Position numbers and translations under genes: made by a program. Below the pieces are notes generated by a model that had not been told where the DNA came from, searched no databases, and saw nothing but the letters and a program-made list of their open reading frames with translations. This document shows positions 25,523 to 33,738 of a stretch of DNA of 64,000 nucleotides, in pieces (positions within the stretch are counted from its first letter, which is position 1; every line of letters starts with the position of its first letter). The stretch covers positions 310,001-374,000 of the forward strand of contig DDPF01000003.1 in NCBI GenBank assembly GCA_002342065.1, given 5' to 3'. The stretch comes from Bacteroidetes bacterium UBA2475 (lineage in GTDB: Bacteria; Bacteroidota; Bacteroidia; B-17B0; Aurantibacillaceae).

Positions 25523-26122
25523 ATGAACATCTTGGCTTTTTATAAAAAATTAACCTCAGTATTTTTATTATGCCTTGCTAACTCTTTTTTAGGGCAGAAT
25601 AATTATGTGTTTACTTTTAGTAAAATAGACGAACAATGTGCGAAAGGAGCAGCCGGCTTGCAAATAGACACCATTCAAACCACTGATATGTTAACTATTG
25701 ACTGGAGTAATGGCCAAAGCAATGTTTTCTCAATTAACAATCTTGATAAGGGGGATTATTCGGTGCATGTTGTTATTAAAGCGCAGCCCGATACTGTTCT
25801 TCTAACAAAAAAAGATACAACCATTAATTTTAATATCGAAAAAGTAGAGTGTCCTGTTGTTGTGTCAAATCAATTTACACCTAACGATGATAATTATAAC
25901 GACTATTTGCAAATTTATAATATCGAAAAATATCCTAAGTTTGCTTTATATATTTATAATAAATGGGGCCAACAGGTTCATTCGCAAAAAGAAAATTATA
26001 TACCCTGGGATGGAACATGGAACGGCATAAAAGTTTTAGATCAAACATATTATTATATTTTTTATTACGATGGGGGCGATAAGAACAAAATACTTAAAGG
26101 AGACATTACTATACTAAGATGA
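25523..26122 (+). CDS. Short secreted protein with gliding-motility-type (type B) C-terminal domain
   Basis: 199 residues: signal peptide (ending near NSFLGQ), a small Asp/Thr-rich beta domain of about 100 residues, then a CHU_C-like C-terminal domain starting VSNQFTPNDDNYNDYLQI and including LYIYNKWGQQVHSQ and WDGTWNGIKVLDQTYYYIFYY. Such type B domains target T9SS cargo to the cell surface with a PorP/SprF-like partner. The next gene is such a partner and the two overlap by four bases. The cargo part is unusually short for the family; most are adhesins of over 1000 residues. Confidence 0.85.
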   Translation: MNILAFYKKLTSVFLLCLANSFLGQNNYVFTFSKIDEQCAKGAAGLQIDTIQTTDMLTIDWSNGQSNVFSINNLDKGDYSVHVVIKAQPDTVLLTKKDTTINFNIEKVECPVVVSNQFTPNDDNYNDYLQIYNIEKYPKFALYIYNKWGQQVHSQKENYIPWDGTWNGIKVLDQTYYYIFYYDGGDKNKILKGDITILR

Positions 26123-27075
26123 GGAAGCTGATCTTATATTTAATTTTATGCTCCTGCTTTACTTTTATAAAAGCGCAGCAGTTTCCTCAGTATACCCAAT
26201 TCATTTTTAATAAGATCGGTTATAATCCTGCGGCATCCGGCACTTCCATTAACGCACCTTACGAACTTATATTTGGAGCAAGAACACAATGGATAGGCTT
26301 TTCAAATAATCCTAAATCCGGTTTCGTTTCTTTTAATTATAATTTTGTTCCAAAACGCGGTTACACCAAATGGCATAATGTAGGTATCTATATTGACCAG
26401 GATCAGGCCGGTAATTTTGTGCATAACGACATTTGGCTATCCTACACATTTCATTTGCTGATCACAAAAAAAACGATCATGTCGTTTGGACTATTTGCAG
26501 GCGTGAAACAATTTAAGCTCACAAGAAATAATTTAGATCGTAACGATCCCGCTGTTGCAAGCAGTAACGGATCTGTTTGGGCCTATCCCGATCTGGTACC
26601 GGGTATACGAATTACCAATAAAAAATTCTTTATGGATCTATGCTTTCAGCAGGCAACAGTTTTTAAACAATCGGGGATTGGCGGGCAAATAGGTTCTCCA
26701 TCAAGATTGTTACCGCATTATAATTTTAGTATTGGTAAGAAATTTAAAATAAACGACTTTGATAAACTGATGGTGGCAGTTAACGCACGAAGTTCTATTA
26801 TAGGTATACCATCTCTTGAATTAAACATTATTAATTATTACAATAAACGTTTTGCGGTAGGTGCCAGTATAAGAGGCAAAAATTTTGTTTGTGGCATTGT
26901 GCAGTTTAAAGTGTTAGAGACCTTAAATGTTGGATTAGCTTACGACCTCTCTATAAACAAGGTTTTCAGGGCATCGCCCAATACAGCCGAGATCATGGTC
27001 AGCTTCTCGCCCTTATTTGGCGGGGAATTGACCGAAAAGATCACCAGAAGGAACGTAGACGACTGTACCTTTTAA
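26119..27075 (+). CDS. PorP/SprF family outer-membrane protein
   Basis: 318 residues: signal peptide (MRKLILYLILCSCFTFIKAQ), then the family opening QFPQYTQFIFNKIGYNPAASG, a W-rich strand (ARTQWIGFSNNPKSGFVSFN) and a predicted beta-barrel, ending in the C-terminal aromatic residue (DDCTF). Members assist secretion and surface attachment of type B CTD proteins through T9SS. It overlaps the preceding CTD gene (ATGA), so the two form a matched secretion pair. A 184-base gap without clear features follows. Confidence 0.9.
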   Translation: MRKLILYLILCSCFTFIKAQQFPQYTQFIFNKIGYNPAASGTSINAPYELIFGARTQWIGFSNNPKSGFVSFNYNFVPKRGYTKWHNVGIYIDQDQAGNFVHNDIWLSYTFHLLITKKTIMSFGLFAGVKQFKLTRNNLDRNDPAVASSNGSVWAYPDLVPGIRITNKKFFMDLCFQQATVFKQSGIGGQIGSPSRLLPHYNFSIGKKFKINDFDKLMVAVNARSSIIGIPSLELNIINYYNKRFAVGASIRGKNFVCGIVQFKVLETLNVGLAYDLSINKVFRASPNTAEIMVSFSPLFGGELTEKITRRNVDDCTF

Positions 27076-27259
27076 TCACTACAGGTATAGAGACCTTTAA
27101 ACCATTTCCTCGTTACTTTAATCCACTTAAAAAACAAAAGCTACCACATTTAAGTAGTTAGTTTTATATTCCCTGCCATAGCTCTAATTTTACATCAGGA
27201 TCTAATTTGTATCAAGGAACGATTACAAAAAAAAGATCTAAACTTTAAAAACTAAGATC

Positions 27260-28075
27260 ATGAGCTACCTAATGAACAACCAGCAAAAAATAAACGAAAT
27301 TATTTTTGCTAAGAGAAATAAAAATTATGGTGCATACGCTATTCGCTCTTCTTACGGAAGTACCATCTTTAAATCACTATCTATAATGATATTTGGATTT
27401 GGAACATTTATGTCTATAGCCTATTATTACAGTAACAGAAATAATATGCCAGAGCAAAACAATGGTCAGTTAGTGATACAGGATTCTTCGATCGTGACCA
27501 TCTTTGATCTTAAAAAAGATGAAGCAGAACAGAAAAAAACAGAAGCGGAAACTAAAACAAAAGCAGATCCAAAAACCTCTGATGAAATTGCAAGAAGAAT
27601 AACTGACTCTGCAATAGTTTCTACGAATTCAGTAAATATAGATCATACTCTACTAACAACAGGAACAGGTTCTGTAGCAACAACCGAAACGCCCGATACA
27701 GGTGGTGGAAAAACTACAGGTTCAGTTACAAGTACAGGTGGTGGAAAAAAAGATGTAGAAGAGTCTTATGGCGTAGACACACAACCTGAATTTGAAGGTG
27801 GCTTAAAAGCACTTTATCAATTTGTTTCAAAAAATGTAAAATACCCTGTTATTGCTTCCGAATATGGCAAACAAGGTTCGGTATATGTAAAATTTGTGGT
27901 GGATGAAAAAGGAAAAGTATGCAATCTTACTTTATTAAATAACGCTGGTTACGGCATGGATGAAGAAGCTTTACGTGTAGTTGGTATGATCCCAAATTTT
28001 AAAAGTCCGGCATTAGTAAAAGGACATCCCGTAAAAGTATATTATCAATTACCAATAAAATTTAAACTTAATTAG
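27260..28075 (+). CDS. Energy transducer TonB family protein
   Basis: 271 residues. A short cytoplasmic N terminus with the Bacteroidota hallmark KINEIIFAKRNKNYGAYAIR precedes a transmembrane helix (IFKSLSIMIFGFGTFMSIAYYY). A Lys/Thr/Gly-rich periplasmic linker leads to a TonB C-terminal domain (about 180-271: PEFEGGLKALYQFVSKNVKY, GSVYVKFVVDEKGKVCNLTLL, YGMDEEALRVVGMIP). It should couple the proton motive force to TonB-dependent receptors; no ExbB/ExbD genes are adjacent. It is monocistronic with its own terminator. Confidence 0.93.
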   Translation: MSYLMNNQQKINEIIFAKRNKNYGAYAIRSSYGSTIFKSLSIMIFGFGTFMSIAYYYSNRNNMPEQNNGQLVIQDSSIVTIFDLKKDEAEQKKTEAETKTKADPKTSDEIARRITDSAIVSTNSVNIDHTLLTTGTGSVATTETPDTGGGKTTGSVTSTGGGKKDVEESYGVDTQPEFEGGLKALYQFVSKNVKYPVIASEYGKQGSVYVKFVVDEKGKVCNLTLLNNAGYGMDEEALRVVGMIPNFKSPALVKGHPVKVYYQLPIKFKLN

Positions 28076-28112
28076 TTTAGGGTCTGGTTAAGGTGTGTTG
28101 TAAATATGTGTA

Positions 28113-28142
28113 AAAGGTCGGAACTGGTTTCCGGCCTTTTTT
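28113..28142 (+). terminator. Terminator after tonB
   Basis: AAAGGTCGGAA pairs with TTCCGGCCTTT across a short loop (11-bp stem with one G-U pair), followed by a T-run. Confidence 0.88.
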
Positions 28143-28211
28143 GTATTTATTATTTTTATTGTATTAAAGAGAAAAAATATCTTCTCGCTGTTAAAGTTGT
28201 AATAAAATAAT

Positions 28212-28652
28212 TTAACCCAACAACTGTTTCACTAAAACAGAAACCATTTTATTATCAGCTTTACCGGCCAATGCTTTTGATGCAGCCCCCATTACCTTAC
28301 CCATATCACCAGGACCGTTTGCGCCAACTGATGCAATGATTTTTACCAATTCAGCTTTTACTTCTTCTTCGCTCATTTGTTTTGGTAAATACTCTTCTAT
28401 TATAGCTGCCTGCGATAATTCTACTTCTTCGAGGTCAGCACGGTTTTGACTTTTATAGATCTCTGCCGATTCTTTACGTTTTTTTACTTCTTTTTGTAAC
28501 GCTTTATTAACGCTGTCATCCGTTAAGCCTGCAGGAGATGTTTTTAATAATAATATTACCGATTTTATACCACGCAACGCTTCCAGTTTTTTTGCATCCT
28601 TTGCCAGCATAGCTGTTTTTATTTCACCGTTTATTTTTTCCTCAATATTCAT
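28212..28652 (-). CDS. GatB/YqeY domain-containing protein
   Basis: 146 residues, the full length of stand-alone YqeY proteins. Landmarks: MLAKDAKKLEALRGIKSVI, LQKEVKKRKESAEIYK, IIEEYLPKQMSEEEV and GDMGKVMGAASKALAGKADN. The fold equals the tRNA-binding C-terminal domain of GatB, but the role of the free protein is not settled. A TATTTTTG -7-like box (28677-28684, minus) lies 25 bases upstream. Confidence 0.92.
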   Translation of the reverse strand: MNIEEKINGEIKTAMLAKDAKKLEALRGIKSVILLLKTSPAGLTDDSVNKALQKEVKKRKESAEIYKSQNRADLEEVELSQAAIIEEYLPKQMSEEEVKAELVKIIASVGANGPGDMGKVMGAASKALAGKADNKMVSVLVKQLLG

Positions 28653-28690
28653 ATTCGCTCCATTTTAATTTACATACAAAAATAAAAAAA

Positions 28691-28870
28691 TTAACCACAT
28701 ACACACGTACCGCATAACACAAAAAAATTAACCACATAGGTACATAGGTTTTCATAGAAAAGGCCTACTTAGAAATAAGAAAAACATAGGATTTTCTTCG
28801 CTACGCGAAGAAAAAATGTAGAACTCCTCAGCACAATATATAGCCTTTCTTCTATGTGTCTATGTGTTAA
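28691..28870. repeat. AACCACATAG palindrome, copy 2, with an extra half-site
   Basis: The full element runs from TTAACCACATAGG (28728) to TATGTGTTAA (28870), with an inner perfect hairpin CTTCGCTACGCGAAG (about 28797-28811). A separate half-site (TTAACCACATACACAC) sits at 28691. The gap 28653-28993 contains no ORF that I can support; it holds this repeat, a terminator and the element at 28927-28988. Confidence 0.8.
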
Positions 28871-28883
28871 AAAAGTTTTGAGC

Positions 28884-28915
28884 AAAAAAAAGCCACCCGA
28901 TATGAGTGGCTTTTA
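28884..28915 (-). terminator. Terminator of the downstream T9SS cargo gene
   Basis: AAAAGCCAC and GTGGCTTTT flank an 11-base loop; on the minus strand a T-run follows. It serves the gene at 28994-30004. Confidence 0.82.
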
Positions 28916-28926
28916 AATTTTGTTAC

Positions 28927-28988
28927 TTCTCGCTATCACGCAAACCCGCTCAAAAGCATAATAGCTTTTGCCGTGCTCGAAGTGACAG
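28927..28988. repeat. Dispersed repeat CGCTATCACGCAAAC...GAAGTGACAG, copy A
   Basis: It is nearly identical to 30337-30398 (CGCTATCAC, CAAAAGCATAATAGCTTTTG hairpin, CCGTGCTCGAAGTGACAG). Each copy sits immediately downstream of one of the two paralogous T9SS cargo genes. A diverged relative occurs at about 7137-7190. Confidence 0.75.
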
Positions 28989-28993
28989 TTTTA

Positions 28994-30004
28994 TTAGTGA
29001 CTAACAGTAATTTTACCTGATTTTAAAGTTTGGTTAGCATTACCAATTACACTATACATGTATAAACCTGTTGTGTAAGAAGAAACATCTAAAGTTAATT
29101 TACCTTCAGTTAAATTTTGTTTTGCAACTAATTTACCTGTTACATCATAAACTGCTACTTGTTTTGCTTCAGTATTTTCTGTAGCAAAATTTACAGTAGT
29201 ATTTGATGGGTTAGGGAAAACAGCAAAATTAGTTTGCGCAAAACTATTTGTGTTAAGCCCGGTTGCAATTGCAGGGTTACGACGTGTAACGATCGTTTGC
29301 GTAGAAGTTGGAGAAACTGAAGAAGCAAGTGTTGAAGTTGAAATGGTAAACAAAGCCTCTTTTGGGCTGCTTACATTATAATAATCCCAGTTTTTTTGAG
29401 TTACTGTACCAGTAACAAACCCTAAATTAAAATTAATAGTTTGAGTGGTTACAACACGAATTACATTGCTATAAGTACCCGAAGCTAAAATTAAAGTACC
29501 TGTACCATCAGCCAACGTATTACTATTACCGGTAAATGTACCTGGTAATGATAAAACTGTTATACTGCCCGCAGTAGTAGAAGAACTAGTAGTAGTGATA
29601 CTCATTGGATAAGCAGCTATAACTGCCGGTGTTGTATAAATTAAGCTGGCTGCTGTTGTACTAACAGTAATATTACCACCCCAATAATTAAGAGAAGCGA
29701 CGGCAGAAGTGTAGTAAGATTCGTTCGTTGGTGACGAGCTAACTTTTACACCTGATGTGGGATAAGAAGTATTAGTATTTGTAATAGCAGAATAATTTTT
29801 TACAACACTTGTGTGTGTTATTATTGTACCAAAATTCCAGGTAGCGCCTGGCCCGCTTGCTCCGGCAGTAATCCCTGTAGAATCACATTGCCATGTTGAG
29901 AAAACATCTCCGGCAGCCGGAGAGTGATTAGCATTGGTTAACGTTTGTGCGTTTAACGATAAACCCGCTAATGCTGTAAAGATCGATAGATAAATTTTTT
30001 TCAT
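28994..30004 (-). CDS. Secreted T9SS cargo protein (type A sorting domain), paralogue A
   Basis: 336 residues. Signal peptide MKKIYLSIFTALAGLSLNAQ, a Ser/Thr/Asn-rich beta domain of about 240 residues with no named family that I recognise, and a C-terminal T9SS type A domain (VFPNPSNTTVNFATEN, KQVAVYDVTGKLV, LYMYSVIGNANQTLKSGKITVSH). It is exported across the outer membrane and cleaved or anchored by the sortase-like system. It is a tandem paralogue of the gene at 30408-31421, sharing DSxxxxxGASGxGAxWNFGTIxTHxSVV and NESYYTS near the N terminus. Promoter: TATTTTTG at 30026-30033 (minus). The function of the core domain is unknown. Confidence 0.9.
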   Translation of the reverse strand: MKKIYLSIFTALAGLSLNAQTLTNANHSPAAGDVFSTWQCDSTGITAGASGPGATWNFGTIITHTSVVKNYSAITNTNTSYPTSGVKVSSSPTNESYYTSAVASLNYWGGNITVSTTAASLIYTTPAVIAAYPMSITTTSSSTTAGSITVLSLPGTFTGNSNTLADGTGTLILASGTYSNVIRVVTTQTINFNLGFVTGTVTQKNWDYYNVSSPKEALFTISTSTLASSVSPTSTQTIVTRRNPAIATGLNTNSFAQTNFAVFPNPSNTTVNFATENTEAKQVAVYDVTGKLVAKQNLTEGKLTLDVSSYTTGLYMYSVIGNANQTLKSGKITVSH

Positions 30005-30025
30005 GTTTTTTGTTTTTTATTTTAT

Positions 30026-30033
30026 CAAAAATA
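30026..30033 (-). promoter_or_regulatory. -7 promoter element, T9SS cargo paralogue A
   Basis: On the minus strand TATTTTTGATAAAA lies 22 bases before the ATG. The same string occurs before paralogue B (31445-31452), also preceded by CTTGTTTTTTTT, so the promoter was duplicated with the gene. Confidence 0.6.
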
Positions 30034-30110
30034 GAAAAAAAAACAAGTTCTTTTTAACTTTTTTGGAGCAAAGGGGTAAAATGAGGGTATTTTAACAAGT
30101 ATAAAGATTT

Positions 30111-30243
30111 AAACCACATAGGACACATAGGGGTTTCATAGCGAAAGGGGGTTTATTTCAAAAAATAAGGGAAACATAGGTATTTCTTCGCTACGCGAAG
30201 AAAACCATTTGAGTTTTTTTCTATGTTTCCTATGTGGTTTAAA
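30111..30243. repeat. AACCACATAG palindrome, copy 3
   Basis: Starts AAACCACATAGGACACATAGG and ends CCTATGTGGTTTAAA, with the inner hairpin TTCTTCGCTACGCGAAGAA at about 30184-30202. No CDS is supported in the 403-base gap 30005-30407; it holds this element, a terminator and two further repeats. Confidence 0.82.
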
Positions 30244-30253
30244 AAATTTAAAT

Positions 30254-30286
30254 AAAAAAAGCCACCCTTTCCAGGATGGCTTTTTA
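30254..30286 (-). terminator. Terminator of T9SS cargo paralogue B
   Basis: AAAAAGCCACCCT and AGGATGGCTTTTT form a stem with one mismatch pair; on the minus strand the stem is followed by a T-run. Confidence 0.82.
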
Positions 30287-30290
30287 ATTT

Positions 30291-30398
30291 TGTCATGTCG
30301 AGCGGAGTCGAGACACCTATACAAATCTGTTCTCGCTTCTCGCTATCACACAAACTCGCTCAAAAGCATAATAGCTTTTGCCGTGCTCGAAGTGACAG
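30291..30398. repeat. Dispersed repeats downstream of paralogue B (GTCGAG hairpin plus GCTATCAC element)
   Basis: TGTCATGTCGAGCGGAGTCGAGACA (30291-30315) contains the GTCGAG...GTCGAG motif with outer TGTC/GACA arms. 30337-30398 is copy B of the CGCTATCAC...GTGACAG element found at 28927-28988. Confidence 0.7.
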
Positions 30399-30407
30399 TA
30401 ATTTTTA

Positions 30408-31421
30408 TTAATGACTAACCGTTACTTTTCCTGTTCTTAAAGTTTGGTTAGCATTGCCAATAACAGAGTATGTATATAAACCGTTATTGTAAGCAGAAAC
30501 GTTTAATTTTAATTTACCGTCAGTGATAGTTTGTGTATCAACTAATTTACCGGTAACATCATAAATTAAAACCTGTTTTGCTTCTTTACTTTCTGTAGCA
30601 AAATTTAAAGTTGTGCTTGTAGGGTTAGGGAAAACAACCATGTCAATTATATTTTGTTTGTTTTCTTTAAGACCAACTGTTGAAGGATTGCTTCTTGTAA
30701 CAACTGTTTGTGTTGATGTTGAAGGAAAAGGCGCACCTGTAACAAAAGTTGAAGTTGAAATTGTGAATAAAGAATTTCTTGTTCCAACATTATAATAATC
30801 CCAGTTTTGTTGGGTTACTGTTCCTGTAGTCAATGGTACGGTAAAAGTTATTGTTTGCGTTGTAACAACACGTATCACATTCGTAAATGTTCCGTTAGGC
30901 AATATTAAGGTACCAGTTCCGTCTGCTATAGTACCACTAGTACCTGTAAAAGTGCCGTTTTGTGACAAAGAGGGAACTGAAATACTGCCACTGGTAGCCG
31001 AAGAGCTGGTAGTATTTAAACTCATAGTATAAGATGCGGTTACTGCGGGACTAGTATAAAGTAACCCCGCCGAAATTGCACCAGCAGTAATATTGCCACC
31101 CCAGTACTTTAGATCTGTAAGAGTTGAAGTGTAATAAGATTCGTTACTTGAAGACGAAGACACTTTAATACCCGGTATAGGATAAGATGAGTTTGCATTT
31201 GTAATTACAGTATAATTATTTACAACACTGCTATGAGTAACTATGGTTCCAAAATTCCATGATGCGCCTGCACCAGATGCGCCGGGGTTTATAGTAAGTG
31301 AATCACATTGGTAAGTAGTATAAAAGTCACCATTTATTGGCGCGTGATTAGCTTGTGTTAACTGTGCATTAGCAACTAAACCAGCTACTGATAATAAAAG
31401 TGATAAATAGATTTTTTTCAT
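30408..31421 (-). CDS. Secreted T9SS cargo protein (type A sorting domain), paralogue B
   Basis: 337 residues: signal peptide MKKIYLSLLLSVAGLVANAQ, the same uncharacterised Ser/Thr-rich beta domain as paralogue A, and the type A sorting domain (VVFPNPTSTTLNFATES, KQVLIYDVTGKLVDTQ, LYTYSVIGNANQTLRTGKVTVSH). The C-terminal domains of the two proteins are close to identical and the core is clearly homologous. Gene order on the minus strand is palindrome, gene B, repeat, terminator, palindrome, gene A, repeat, terminator, palindrome, indicating tandem duplication of a unit of about 1.4 kb. Confidence 0.9.
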   Translation of the reverse strand: MKKIYLSLLLSVAGLVANAQLTQANHAPINGDFYTTYQCDSLTINPGASGAGASWNFGTIVTHSSVVNNYTVITNANSSYPIPGIKVSSSSSNESYYTSTLTDLKYWGGNITAGAISAGLLYTSPAVTASYTMSLNTTSSSATSGSISVPSLSQNGTFTGTSGTIADGTGTLILPNGTFTNVIRVVTTQTITFTVPLTTGTVTQQNWDYYNVGTRNSLFTISTSTFVTGAPFPSTSTQTVVTRSNPSTVGLKENKQNIIDMVVFPNPTSTTLNFATESKEAKQVLIYDVTGKLVDTQTITDGKLKLNVSAYNNGLYTYSVIGNANQTLRTGKVTVSH

Positions 31422-31444
31422 GAGAATAGTATTATTTGTTTTAT

Positions 31445-31452
31445 CAAAAATA
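31445..31452 (-). promoter_or_regulatory. -7 promoter element, T9SS cargo paralogue B
   Basis: TATTTTTG on the minus strand, 24 bases before the ATG, matching the position and context seen for paralogue A. Confidence 0.6.
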
Positions 31453-31529
31453 TTAAAAAAAACAAGACGATTTTACTTTTTTTACAGCAAAGCATTAAAA
31501 TGCAGTTATTTAACATGCAATGCCATTTT

Positions 31530-31683
31530 TTAACCACATAGGCACATAGGGGTTTGAAGAAAAGAAAATCGAAACTGCTTAAAAAGAAAAACATAGGAAT
31601 TCTTCGCCAAAGGCGAAGAATTTATGTGAAACTCATCGGCACAATATTTTAATCTTCTTTTCTATGTGCCTATGTGGTTTAAA
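31530..31683. repeat. AACCACATAG palindrome, copy 4
   Basis: TTAACCACATAGGCACATAGG at the left, CCTATGTGGTTTAAA at the right, and an inner hairpin TTCTTCGCCAAAGGCGAAGAA (31600-31620). It is the longest copy, about 154 bases. It fills most of the gap between queA and T9SS paralogue B; no gene is seen there. Confidence 0.82.
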
Positions 31684-31693
31684 TTGTCCAGTT

Positions 31694-32911
31694 TTATTTC
31701 ATCAACAAAGAGCTATCGCCATAGCTCAAAAACCTGAAATCGTGCTCTAAAGCATATTTATAAATGTCTTTCCAGGTATTACCTACAACACAACTAATTA
31801 ATAACAACAAAGTGCTTTGCGGTTGATGAAAATTGGTGATAATGCCATCCACTAATTTTAATTGGTATGGTAGCGCCAATAATATTGAGGTTTTACAGCT
31901 TAGTTGCTCTAATTTATTTTTTTCTAACCATTGCAATAAGGCACTTAAACTTTCAGAAACTGTTAATTCTTTTTGTGCGAATTCATAAGGAAACCACTGC
32001 CCTATTTCCAATTTAGATGGTTCTATCGCAGGATCATAAAACACTTTCAAACCTATCCAGTAAAGCGATTCAAGGGTACGCAAAGAAGTAGTACCAACAG
32101 CTATCTTTTTTTTATTCTCACTTTTTAATAGTTCTGTAATGGTTGTTTTGCTTACATCTATCCACTCAGCATGCATTTCGTGTCCGGATAAAGTAGCTGC
32201 TTTTACTGGCTTAAAAGTGCCGGCACCAACATGCAACGTAACATACAATGATGTAATATTTTTGTTCTTTAATTTCTCATTTACTTCCGGCGTAAAATGC
32301 AAACCCGCTGTGGGCGCTGCCACCGACCCATTCTTTTCCGCATAAATTGTTTGATATCTTGTAGCATCCAATTCTTCACTTTTGCGTTTTAAATAAGGTG
32401 GAATGGGCATAGCTCCTGCTTTTTCGAGTACCTCTGCAAAACTAAGTTCTGCCGGTGCCCAGTAAAATTCTACAACCACATCTTCATTACGCTTTTCAAT
32501 TAATTTTACTTTTAAAGTAATTTCATTAATATTTAAAACCAATTCTTCTTCGCGCCACTTTTTTAAATTGCCAACCAAACATTTCCATTTTACTTTTTGG
32601 ATACTTAGCATGGCCTGCGTAATATCAAGATCTTCCTGATATGGCTCTAAACAAAATACTTCTATAGCCTGCTCTTTTTCATTCAAAAAATTTAATCTTG
32701 CCTGAACAACGCGTGTATTATTAAATATTAAAATACTTTCTTCCTCTAAGTGATCGGAAATATTTTTAAACAGTGTTTCATTAATTTCCTCATTCTTATA
32801 AAGCAATAGTTTAGAAGCATCCCTGTTCGCTAAAGGATAGTTTGCAATTCTTTCCTGGGGAAGATCATACGTATAATCTGTAATGGCAATTAAGGAAGGA
32901 TGTGAACTCAT
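31694..32911 (-). CDS. queA: S-adenosylmethionine:tRNA ribosyltransferase-isomerase
   Basis: 405 residues. It transfers and isomerises the ribosyl moiety of SAM to preQ1 in tRNA, giving epoxyqueuosine. Landmarks: DYTYDLPQERIANYPLANRD near the N terminus, PIPPYLKR, YQTIYAEKNGSVAAPTAGLHFT and LHVGAGTFKPV (core catalytic region), and TNFHQPQSTLLLLISC near the end. It is longer than the E. coli enzyme because of inserts in the central beta domain, as seen in Bacteroidota members. 14 bases separate it from kdsB upstream. Confidence 0.94.
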   Translation of the reverse strand: MSSHPSLIAITDYTYDLPQERIANYPLANRDASKLLLYKNEEINETLFKNISDHLEEESILIFNNTRVVQARLNFLNEKEQAIEVFCLEPYQEDLDITQAMLSIQKVKWKCLVGNLKKWREEELVLNINEITLKVKLIEKRNEDVVVEFYWAPAELSFAEVLEKAGAMPIPPYLKRKSEELDATRYQTIYAEKNGSVAAPTAGLHFTPEVNEKLKNKNITSLYVTLHVGAGTFKPVKAATLSGHEMHAEWIDVSKTTITELLKSENKKKIAVGTTSLRTLESLYWIGLKVFYDPAIEPSKLEIGQWFPYEFAQKELTVSESLSALLQWLEKNKLEQLSCKTSILLALPYQLKLVDGIITNFHQPQSTLLLLISCVVGNTWKDIYKYALEHDFRFLSYGDSSLLMK

Positions 32912-32925
32912 TTTAAAACAAAGAA

Positions 32926-33669
32926 TTATTTTATGTTCATTAGGCGTATCACCTTTTCAATATCTTCTGGTGTATCCACGCAATGACTGTCAAAGGTGGT
33001 CTCTACACATTTTACTTTATAACCATGCTCTAACCAACGTAATTGTTCTAACGATTCTGCCAGTTCTAAAGCGGAAGGTTTTAACTGCGTTATCTTTTCC
33101 AAAACATCCGTACGGTAGGCATACATACCAACATGCCTGTAATAATTATAATGTTTATGCCAATCTTTTTCGTCTACCCCTTTTATGAAAGGAATAACAT
33201 TGCGACTAAAATACAAGGCCTCGTTATTTGAGTTTAAAATTATTTTTACTTCGCCTTTGTCAAACAAAACTGTATGATCGTTACATTTTATCATTTGCGT
33301 AGCAATTTCAACTTCTTTATTGCAAGCTTCGGCCAAAGAATTTATTTGTGCCGGATCTAAAAAAGGTTCATCGCCCTGAATATTTAAAACTTGGTCAAAT
33401 TTTTGCCCATTTAGTTTATACGCCTCAAAACACCTGTCGGTACCGCTTGGATGTCCAGCTTTGGTAATTACCACTTTTGCGTCAAAAGCTTCACAATGTT
33501 TTGCAATACGCTCATCATCAGTAGCAATAATTACAAGCTCAAGTAAATTTGCCTTACAGGCTTGTTCGTAAACACGCTGTATCATCGATTTACCTTTTAT
33601 CTCTACCAAAGGCTTACCGGGAAACCTTGTAGAGGCATAACGGGCAGGAATTATTCCGATTATTGACAT
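32926..33669 (-). CDS. kdsB: 3-deoxy-manno-octulosonate cytidylyltransferase
   Basis: 247 residues. It activates Kdo as CMP-Kdo for lipopolysaccharide core synthesis. The N-terminal nucleotide-binding stretch is IIGIIPARYASTRFPGKPL; TDDERIAKHC, GTDRCFEAY and NIQGDEPFLDP are typical. Cytoplasmic. It implies a Kdo-containing LPS. It is divergent from the DUF1571 gene. Confidence 0.95.
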   Translation of the reverse strand: MSIIGIIPARYASTRFPGKPLVEIKGKSMIQRVYEQACKANLLELVIIATDDERIAKHCEAFDAKVVITKAGHPSGTDRCFEAYKLNGQKFDQVLNIQGDEPFLDPAQINSLAEACNKEVEIATQMIKCNDHTVLFDKGEVKIILNSNNEALYFSRNVIPFIKGVDEKDWHKHYNYYRHVGMYAYRTDVLEKITQLKPSALELAESLEQLRWLEHGYKVKCVETTFDSHCVDTPEDIEKVIRLMNIK

Positions 33670-33738
33670 GTTTAAATTTTTTTAACCATTTGTCAAAAAT
33701 AACTAAAAACTATTATCTATTTTTATTGTTCGTAAAGT

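Noticed and set aside
30136..30418. Three short ORFs (60-69 codons) around the palindrome between the T9SS cargo genes
   Set aside because: They are translations of palindromic repeats and hairpins, with no conserved protein character.
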